Source: Melieria omissa (Eukaryota; Arthropoda; Insecta; Diptera; Ulidiidae). Taken from it: a stretch of DNA of 64,000 bases. The position numbers were made by a program, and so were the translations under genes. The stretch is from assembly GCA_963971225.1 (NCBI GenBank), contig OZ020269.1, forward strand, positions 18,722,921 through 18,786,920. The letters are read 5' to 3'. Positions 55,700 to 64,000 of this stretch are shown here, in pieces. The stretch's first letter is position 1, and each line of letters opens with the position of its first letter. Under the pieces are notes generated by a model that searched no databases, was not told the origin of the DNA, and was given only the letters and a program-made list of their open reading frames with translations.

Positions 55700-57245
55700 G
55701 AAATATTTTTCATTTAAAAGGCTTTCTCCATATTTGAAGTTAATAGGTTCATTAAATTATGTTTTCCCAAACAAAGTGTTAACCCATTGCTGACCCCGTT
55801 AGATTTTGATTTTAAAAAAGTAAAAAAAACATGTGTCGAATTATTTCTTTGTTTGAAGTAAAAAACCCATTAAATTCAATTAATTAAATTGATTAATTAA
55901 ATTTCTCCATATAAACATTTAACCCATTGTTGAACTCGTCAGATTTTCACTTTCGAAAAATAAAAAACATGTGTCAAATCATTTCTCAGTTGAAGTGGCT
56001 TTACTAAGTTTAAAGTGAAAAACCCATTGAAGCATGTTTTTCCATATAAACTTTTAACCCATTTTTGACCCGTGTGATTTTGATTTTCGGAGAAGTAAAT
56101 AACATGTATCGAATTATTTCTCATTTTAATTAATTTCACCAAGTTTGAAGTGAAAAAGCCATTGAAACATGTTTTTCTATGGAAACTTTTAACCCATTGT
56201 TGACCTTGTCAGATTTTGATTTTCGAAAAAATGAATGACACGTGTTGAATAATTTCTTAGTTGAAGTGGTTTGAAGTGAAAAAGCCTATTTAATTATGTT
56301 TCTCCATATAAACATTTAACCCATTGTGAACCTTGTCAGATTTGGATTTTCGAAAAAAATCAAAAACATGTGTCGATTAATTTCTAATTTGGGACACTTT
56401 CAACAAGTTTGAAGTCAATAAGTCCATTAAATCTTGAAACTGTGAAAACGGATTCTCTATACAAACTTTTAACGCATTGATGATCCCGTCGGATTTTGAT
56501 TACAAAAAAAAAATCAAAACATGTGTCACATAATTTCTCATTTGAAATGGTTTTTCCAAGTTTCAAGTCTACATAAAAACCCATAAAATCATGTTTCTCA
56601 AAACAAACGATGGGTTAAATCGCTGACCCGATTTTCCAAAAATTAAAAAAAAAAAACAATTTCAAGTGTTCTCTCCAACTTTGAAGTCAATAGGTGAATT
56701 GGTTTGATTTTGTTTGTTTTTGTTGTTGTTGTTTTTTGTGTTTGTTTGTTTTTTGTTGACCCCATAAAATTCCGAGTTTTAAAAAATTTAAAACATGTGT
56801 TGAACAATTTCTCATTCGAATTTGTTTTACTAAGTTTGAAGTCAAAAAGCCGATCAAATCATGTTTCTCCATACAAATTTCTAACCCATCGCTGACCTGA
56901 TTTTTGTTTAGTTAGTTTTAATCGGTTGATGTTTGTTTTTTTTTAGTTTTCCTGTTTACGAACCTAAGCCCATTGTTGATTCCATTAAATTTTGATCTTC
57001 GAAAAACTAAAAAATTATGATTTTTTTTTTAGTTTTCCTGTTTACGAACCTTAACCCACTGTTGATTCCATTATATTTTGATCCATTATATTTTGTTGAA
57101 AAACTACAAAATATGTGTCGAATTATTTTATATATGGAGACTTCGTGTAAAGTTTGTTACCAATGGGTTCATTAAATCGCATTTTTGCATACAACACCTT
57201 AACCCTTGTTAAACCCCTTTAGAACCCCAGAACTTCAAAAACCTC
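55700..57245. repeat. Diverged ~135-bp tandem repeat
   Basis: A unit containing TTAACCCATTGTTGACC, a (GT)CAGATTTTGATTTTCGAAAA block, ACATGTGTCGAATTATTTCT and AAGTTTGAAGT recurs about ten times; the AACCCATTG landmark is at about 55783, 55920, 56057, 56191, 56318, 56470, 56883, 56968 and 57053. Early spacing is 137, 137, 134 and 127 bp; later units are shortened or rearranged. A related start is visible near 55000. No gene. Confidence 0.85.
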
Positions 57246-57259
57246 CATCATTGCAAAGG

Positions 57260-59590
57260 CGAATTTCATGTTTGTAGCTTCAGCGGTTTGGGGCAATGAC
57301 ATTTTTATTTTACAAAAATCAAATAGTTAGTAAACATTTATGAGAAAACTTTCACATCAATTGCCAAGCAACACAAAATTCAGACTGTCTGTCTGTTGCA
57401 TATAAAAATGCTTCAAAAAGAGAACAATGACAAAAAAACAAAACAAAAAAGTTCATCATACGCTCAGTATGGCAGCAGCTAAATGGCACGTCATGCGTGC
57501 CAAGTGCAGCAACAACAGCAACAAACGCTAAAGAGACAATGAAGAGCGTAAGTAGATGCAGACAGAGAATAAACAAGAAGCAGCAGCAGCAGTGTGACAT
57601 CTTCGCAACGCCTTCAATGCCCTGTGACCTGTGAGGTGAAAAATTAAATTTTGCTGTACTTCTGACAAATTATTAACATCTCACCCCTGACATCCAAGCA
57701 AACATATACGAACAAATATGTACAAAAACATGTAAACAGTGTATGTGTGTGTGTGTGTGTATGAGTGAGTTTTTGTTAATCTTCACACCTGACGCAACGC
57801 GTTTCTGTTGACACCTGCGTGCAACAATGGCAAATAATGGGAGTAGGCTGTTTGTTCACCTGCTGCCATGTGTGTAGCTGAGTGGGAAAGTGCGCTGTGT
57901 AGCAGCATTTCACGTGAAATGCAAACAAATACATACACACACACACACGCACACACGTATGTGTATAACACGTTCACGCTAATGTGCGCAAAAGCATGAA
58001 AATCAGCCAAGTTGCAATGCGCGCGTGATAAGACGCGTTTTTCAATGTGCGTGCGTAGCGTCACATTTTGCAAATTTTTGCCTTTCGATGCTGCACGCAC
58101 AAGTGCTTCACCAATTTGTCAGCAATAGCACTACAAACAACCACAACAACAACAACAACAACAACAACAACGACAACAACGACAAGTGCAAAGCAAATCC
58201 GCCACTATCTGCAAATTGCGGCACCCACATGCCGACAGATGCGACATTTTGCCAGCATGCGAGCGCTTTTGTTTATGCGCTCTCACGCATACATTCGACG
58301 CGGCAGACGCAACTTCCGCAGCCCTGCTGTGATAAAAACGTCAAATGTGTAGATTAACATATCAGACTACTCACACCCATACACAGACACACGTACATGA
58401 GTGTTGTCGGCGTAAATGAATTTTCAGCATGTCAACGCTGAGGGTAAACGCTAATTGACGGTGCTGCTGCTGGGCTGCTACCTGCTTGTCTGTGCGGTTG
58501 AGTTTTACGTTATTGTCTGTGGGCAAACATCGCACACTTGTAGCACTAACAGCAGTAACAACAACAACCATGCGTATGACAGCCAAATTCAATTTGCTGC
58601 ACTTCCGCAGGCAGTCATCGGGGCGTATGAGTGATAATAATAATTGAAAAAAATAAATTGGGTTTTGCAGAGTTTTACTGATTGTTGTTGTTGTAAGAGA
58701 TTTGCACAATTATTTGTCATCTCAGTCAAAAAAAAATTTTATATATATTTTCCGATACAGATATTAGATAAAATATTGAATAATTAAAACAATTTATTAT
58801 AATTTTTAATAATGCAACAACGGTGCATTTAAACAAAAATACATAAATATACACAAATATGTACATATATAATACATAAGCACTCCAAATAGAACGTTGA
58901 GTAGAAAAATTTCAAAATCTTTGAAGAAAAAACTGAAAATAATCGACAAGAGAAACAAAATAAACAAGTATTGAACTTTCATGCAATATTTTCTTTTGCA
59001 AATTGAACGCACGCAATGAGTAGAGCACATCTGCGCGTTATATGTTTCTATGTGTGCATACTTTCTTGTAGAAAGAGTAGAAAAACTTTGAAATATACCA
59101 AGAACCACCCACTGCCTGCATATTGATGAAAAATATTGGGTATTGCCTGAGTAGTACACATGCCAGTATGTATGTTTGTATGTATATAAATACATCAACA
59201 AATATGCTATGTGCATATATATATATAGGAAAAGAACGCATATATGTACGTGTAGCATATGAGATTTTTGTTTGCACGTTTGCCTTGCGGCTTTTTTCAC
59301 TGCTTTGAAGCAGGTTTTTTTTGCTCCTTCCAAACGATCTTAATTTTCCTTTTACTACTTATTGCATAATACTCTCTTTCTATTCGAATTTTACACATTT
59401 TCTGCATATTATTTTATTTTTATTTTTCTTATTCTATTTTTTGCTATTATTTGCATTTCCTCAAATTTGCCAACACACTCAATGCTGCGCAGCACGAAAC
59501 GTTGTCGCCGCAAGTCACGTTTTCCAACGAATTGTGTTATCAATAAAATGCAGAAAAACAAAAGCGTATAGACATATAGAGGTGTGTATA
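57260..59590. other. Non-coding stretch with CA, GT and AAC microsatellites
   Basis: (GT)n at about 57741-57760, (CA)n at about 57935-57955, (AAC)n at about 58140-58175. Open frames through them are repeat artefacts. Confidence 0.45.
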
Positions 59591-59591
59591 C

Positions 59592-59628
59592 TTCCTTATA
59601 CGGCAAACATTTCGTGCCGTATAAGGAA
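59592..59628. repeat. Hairpin with perfect 14-bp stem and 9-nt loop
   Basis: TTCCTTATACGGCA and TGCCGTATAAGGAA flank AACATTTCG. It is too short for a typical animal microRNA precursor and has no flanking duplication that I can see. Confidence 0.6.
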
Positions 59629-59639
59629 ATTTATTTACT

Positions 59640-60950
59640 TATTTTTTGAGCTAAAGGTTATGGCAGCTGTTATTCACTTTGGTATAAAATTTAGGGGCAG
59701 ATATTTTTGAAGTTTGACAGTTCCTGCTAGAACTGTGTTAAGGGCGTTTGATGGTAAAATATTTTTGAAAAATAATTAGTGATAATTTAATTACATAATA
59801 TACGTATCAATGTTCAAAGTCTTGAAAAACTTTTCTAAAAATTCAAATTCAATATTTTTATTCCATGTGCTTCAATTGTTGTTCAGAATATCGAATGCGC
59901 AATCGTTTATCTGAGTTGCACCAAAGTTTGAGCCAAATTTTCTTCTTAAGTTTTCTGGGGTGGTAGTTTCGATTGCTTGGGAACAGGTTGATCGATTTGG
60001 ATTATTTTTAGAAATTTTATTTTATTATTTTGTAGGCACTGACCACAGAAGTTGACTTTGAGCGCACTCAATTAAACCCATTACGAACGAGCTCTGTTAT
60101 AAAATTTATGTAGAATTACGTCTGCGACATTTACTACTCACTTTGAAGCTGAATGGGCTAAGAATGAATGAATATTTTGTTTACGGTTCACTTAAAAAAG
60201 ACATTATGGAGTCAAATTTCTTATTTCAAACAAATTTCGGAATGTCTTCGCTGCCATGTACCGATTTGGTGACAAAGCAAGTTGGGAGAGAGTCCTGTAC
60301 CAGTAGAATGTGCGCGAAAGTTGAAGAATGAACCAATCAGCTCAAAAAACAGCTTGCCTTACTTGCATTGCTTACTTCTGACAATCTCAAAAGAAGAACG
60401 TTTTTACTGCTGTCACCAACATATTTCCTTGAATAACTTCTGGGCTGCTTGCCACAAATATTTACGGAAAAACCACGAATATCTTTCAGTGGACAAGGTT
60501 GCTGCAATACCAAATTTTTCTTATTAGAATCGCTTTTGAAATACAGCTGTCCAAACCATTTTCTTCAGTAAGTTTTTCCCCTATTGTTTCAGTAAGTCTC
60601 AGCAAGTTTTCGTCCCTTCGTCCTCTGCAGTCTTCTTCCTCTCTTCTACTCTCTCTTCTTCTTCTTTCTCTGAGACTAGAAACCCAAAGAAGTAAGAAGA
60701 ATTAAAAATCTTCTGAGTTCGCTTTGTTTGTCTGTCTTGGAAAAACCACGAATATCTTTCAGTGGATGTGGTTGCTACAATACACACTTTTTCTTATTAG
60801 AATAAAAGTCTTTGCAGTCTTCTTCCTATTTTTCTTCTTCTTCTTCCTCTCTCTTCTTCTTCTTCCTCTGAGGCTAGAAACCCAAAGAAGCAAGAAGAAT
60901 TAAAAATCTTCTATCTCGAGTTCGCTTTGTTTGTCAAACTTTGGTGTAGC
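59640..60950. other. Non-coding stretch with a local duplication
   Basis: A ~250-bp block (ATCTTTCAGTGGA-AAGGTTGCTGCAATAC, then TCTTCTTCCTCT-rich sequence and AAACCCAAAGAAG) occurs twice, near 60480-60740 and 60755-60925. No gene seen. Confidence 0.5.
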
Positions 60951-62350
60951 AACAGCTATGAAATAAGTCTTATGAAGCAATCTCAAAGCTTGTTTATGAA
61001 GAAACCCTTCTTCTTCCATTGCTTTTTCTACCAAAATTGTTTCTACCAATTTTTACTTGTCAAAATTGTGACAATAGCAGCCAAAGTTTATTGATGAAAA
61101 AATCCTTTTAAAGAATCGAAACGAAGGAAAAGGAATTAGAAGACATGTTCCCTTGTGTTTTCTACCAAAAAATCTTTTTATCAAGACTTGTGATAATAGC
61201 AGCCAAAGCTTGTTTGTAAAGAAATTCTTCTTGTAAAGAAACTAAAAACAGTAGAGAAATCAGAAGACATGTTCCATTGCTTTTTTTACCAAGTTTAATT
61301 TTATCAAGATTTGTAATAATAGCAGCCAAAGCTTGTTTATGAAGAAACTCTCCTTGTTAAAATACCGGAAAGGAGGAAGAAGAATCAGAAGACATGTTCC
61401 TTTGCTTTTTCTATCAGGTGTACAACTTTGCTTCCGCCGTTTTTTCCAAAATTAAAAGCTTTATTGCGAAAAAGTGCTTACAGATGTATTATTCAAAGTA
61501 TTGTCCGTCGCTAGCGACAACTTTCTCCCATCTTTCCGGCAATTTTCGGATCCCGGCTCGAAAAAAGGAGTCGTCTTTTGACGCTATCCATGAAGCAATC
61601 CATTTTTCCAATTCTTCGAAGGATTGAAAATGTTGATCTGCCAGGCCGTGTGCCATCGAACGGAATAGGTGGAAGTCAGAAGGGGCGACGTCTGGGGAAT
61701 ACGGCGGGTGGGGCAAGACTTCCCATTTCAGCGTTTCCAGGTACTTTTTGACCACTTTTGCGACGTGAGGCCACACTCACTTTAAAGGTATGTATTTCAA
61801 CCAGCCTCAGCCGGTACAGCCACCTATCGGAAAACGGCGGAAGCAAAGTTGTACACCTGATATTAAGAAAAAGTTCGTTCTTTCCGGTCGTCAATGTTTG
61901 TTGTCAATAGCAGCCAAAGCTTATGTATGAAGAACTCCTTCTTGGAAAAAACCAAACAAAAGCAAGAGAAAACAGAAGACATGTTCTACCAAAAATTATT
62001 TATATTTGTTAATAATATTTATTTTAATGTTCATGAGGAAATTCTGCTTGCAAAGAAACTGAAAACAGAAGAGAAATGAGGAGAATTTCCAAGAATACTT
62101 TCCGGTCGTCAAGGCTTGGGACAATAGCAGCCAAAAATTGTTTCTGAAGAAATTCTTGCTTCAAAGAAACCGAAAAGGAGTGAGAGAACTTGTTCCTTTG
62201 CTTTTTCTACCAAGCAACTCTTTGCTTGTAAAAGTTTGGAACAACAACAGTAATACTTGTTTATAAATAAATACTTCTTCTGCTTTTTCTACCAAGAATA
62301 TTCTTTGCTTATCAAAGCAAACTGCAACCACAGTAGATTCTTCATAAATC
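60950..62350. repeat. Diverged ~120-bp tandem repeat, interrupted by a mariner
   Basis: The landmark ATAGCAGCCAAAGCTTGTTT, followed by GAAGAAA-TCTT, then GAAGACATGTTCC-TTGCTTTTTCTACCAA, recurs near 60950, 61074, 61195, 61320, 61905 and 62125, with weaker units to 62350. The mariner at 61414-61860 sits inside one unit. Confidence 0.8.
61414..61860 (-). mobile_element. mariner deletion derivative (447 bp), sister of 1133-1874
   Basis: The same termini, flanked by TA at 61412-61413 and 61861-61862. It keeps the transposase C-terminal remnant (YSPDVAPSDFHLF, RKLPERWEKVV) but lacks the N-terminal helix-turn-helix segment still present in the 1133 copy. The joint is at GACGTGAGGCC|ACACTCAC near 61771. 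Confidence 0.9.
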
Positions 62351-62445
62351 CATCTAAAATCATGTTTAAAAGAAAGAAATTCCTACATTCTGCTGAGGTT
62401 TTCTTTCTATTTATAATCTATGATCTTTTTATAATAATTATGTAT

Positions 62446-63094
62446 TGTAACAATGAGGCACTCTGTGCTGTGCTATGCATGAATGCTTTTCCAAGCATAC
62501 TTTTAGGCATGCACTTTGGAGTACCGCCGGTTGGCTATAATTCCGATATGGCGAGGATGGTTCGCGAAGGTGATGAGCTGTGCTAGAACAATCGAGATAG
62601 AGAGTACAACTAGAATGTACAAGAAACATCGGCGCGATAAGAAAACGAGTATAAAAAGCAGCAGTGTGCAGCGCAGAGGGTCGAGTTTTAGTTGAATAAG
62701 CAAAGTAGTAACAAGTCTGTGGCCGTAAGGAATAACAGCCAAAGTCGATTTTATGAAGTTTTCAGGAGAGCACTTTTAATTTTTGAATTTGCTTTAGATT
62801 TAACTAGAAAAATTTTAGATTTTTGGGCGTAAAACATTTATGAGCAAAAGCCATAGAATTTTGTGTAGTAGTACATTTGAATACGACGAATGCAATGGTG
62901 GTAATAACTCAATTTTGTCCTAACTCAACTTTGGCTGTTATTCCTTACGGCCACAGAAGTGTAGATACAAGCAAAGTGTAAATCTGTAAATAAAGTTATT
63001 GCTGGTTTTTGACTGCGTTTACGCTGAATAATTGAAGTGGTTTTATTTTTCAAGCACAATCCAAAACGAACTTAGAGAAGTCATTTTCGTAACA
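62446..63094 (+). repeat. Solo LTR of a Ty3/Gypsy element, interrupted by a MITE
   Basis: Starts TGTAACAATG and ends TTCGTAACA, flanked by GTAT at 62442-62445 and 63095-63098. TATAAAAAGCAGC lies at about 62651 and AATAAAG at about 62990. Without the MITE and its duplication it is 405 bp. No internal region, so the provirus-like body was lost by LTR-LTR recombination. Related to the segment at 2481-2903. Confidence 0.85.
62717..62956. mobile_element. 240-bp MITE, CTGTGG family, copy 2
   Basis: Perfect 29-bp inverted ends (CTGTGGCCGTAAGGAATAAC inward) are flanked by AAGT at 62713-62716 and 62957-62960. It sits in the R/U5 part of the solo LTR. Same family as 8174-8420, but with its two ends still identical. 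Confidence 0.93.
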
Positions 63095-63098
63095 GTAT

Positions 63099-64000
63099 TT
63101 AAAAGTACATCCATTTATTTTTATTTATTTGTTTCCTATTTAAAAATACATCCTTACTCTTATTTTAAGCTTTTCACATCTTTATTTTTATACTCTCCAT
63201 CCCAAATTGCTACATTTTTTAGATTTATTGCGCAATATTTTCAACGACTAACTAACCTACAATTTTCCCATAATTAACTTTTATTCTGCCTTTCATTCAT
63301 GTACGTTAATTGTCCGCTGGTGCCATGCTTCTCACATACCTTCTGCTTCGTTTTTTTGGTTGCGCCATTTCCGCACTTGAGCCTCGCCTTTTCATCGTTA
63401 TTGTTTGTGTTTTATTGCATTCGCTTTTAGCTAATGTTTCGTCTAAGTGGTGCATTTTTACAACAGCAACAGTCGCCATTCGCCTGACTTTTGACATTCA
63501 ACTTTGCTTACATCACTTGTATGGGTTTTACTATTAGACTTTTCTTGCACCAACCAGTTCTTTGGGGTTTTTCACAGCAAACTTAATCAGCGCCGAGTGT
63601 GCATTGAAATTGAAAACTCAGCAACAGAGTCATGCTTGTTCTTCAATTTTTATATTTTTTAACATTTTTGTTCTGTGTTGTTGTTCTTATTTTCTTGCCT
63701 TTCAAGCTATCGAAAGCACAAAGTCACGCGCGCACACAAGCAGCTATTCTTTCCTCTGCAACACACCCACATACAAACATATGCAACCATACTAACGCAC
63801 ACACACATTGTATGCATCTTCATTACCTGACGTTTGTTGCACAATGCAACGCTCGGCACACTGCATGCCGTTTTATTTTATGCTTTGACTTTGCCGTTCA
63901 TTGTGCTGTGTGCTGCTGTCTTACTGTTCCTGCTTCGCATACACACACACATACACTCACACTCGCATGGTACACATGGAAGCAGGAATTTTCATTTTAA
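63099..64000. other. Non-coding stretch with CA microsatellites
   Basis: (CA)n at about 63935-63962 and CA-rich runs near 63795. No gene supported. Confidence 0.45.

Noticed and set aside
57741..58352. CRISPR-like or coding signal in the CA/GT/AAC runs
   Set aside because: Simple microsatellites; no repeat-spacer alternation. The window is eukaryotic and CRISPR is not expected.
63306..63537. Opposed short frames near the right end
   Set aside because: No domain; each is of the size expected by chance.

Overview
This is a 64 kb window of an insect nuclear genome, most likely a higher (acalyptrate) fly and plausibly a tephritid fruit fly. The reasons are spliced genes with GT-AG introns, proteins that closely resemble Drosophila ATP synthase f, OST4 and VhaAC45, a GNPTAB-like gene next to VhaAC45 (neighbours in Drosophila as I recall), and a dense load of mariner, PIF, TTAA-type, pogo, Transib, LINE, SINE and Ty3/Gypsy elements. 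No tool was run. Protein identities rest on motifs, and exon borders on splice signals plus conserved reading frame.

Layout. 1-20.9 kb is gene-poor and built of transposons: a deleted mariner (1133-1874), a gypsy-like solo LTR (to 2903), a near full-size dead mariner (3107-4695) holding a tRNA-derived SINE, a TTAA-flanked element (6484-7972) with a TTA-flanked element inside it and an unoccupied copy of its target nearby, a 247-bp MITE (8174-8420), a 5'-truncated LINE (12571-12949), a PIF/Harbinger element (14614-15795), a Transib-type element (16170-17793) and about 1 kb of ATAAA satellite. 20.9-24.8 kb holds a Myb/SANT coiled-coil gene (minus) and ATPsynF (plus). 25.1-28.7 kb is a shortened Ty3/Gypsy element with apparently identical LTRs.

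29.2-37.0 kb is the gene-rich core. A ZNF511-like zinc-finger gene (plus) faces the tiny OST4 gene (minus) tail to tail. A GNPTAB-like phosphotransferase gene (minus) and VhaAC45 (plus) diverge from a shared 624-bp spacer. OST4, GNPTAB and VhaAC45 all act in the secretory/lysosomal system (N-glycosylation in the ER, mannose-phosphate tagging in the Golgi, V-ATPase acidification).

39.1-45.5 kb is a nested structure: remnants of a Jockey-like LINE, a 1.97-kb homogeneous hexanucleotide array, an RTE-type LINE with a complete reading frame, and a second 0.26-kb block of the same hexamer. 45.5-64 kb holds no gene I can support. It carries more MITEs and LINE tails, a diverged ~135-bp tandem repeat (55.7-57.2 kb), a ~120-bp tandem repeat (60.95-62.35 kb) cut by a second mariner deletion copy, and a solo LTR (62446-63094) with a 240-bp MITE inside.

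The most notable items are the Transib-type (RAG1-related) element, the RTE element embedded in a hexamer satellite, the short but apparently recently moved Gypsy element with a putatively myristoylated membrane microprotein, a MITE family with CTGTGG ends and 4-bp duplications, and the SINE-in-mariner insertion with a 16-bp duplication.
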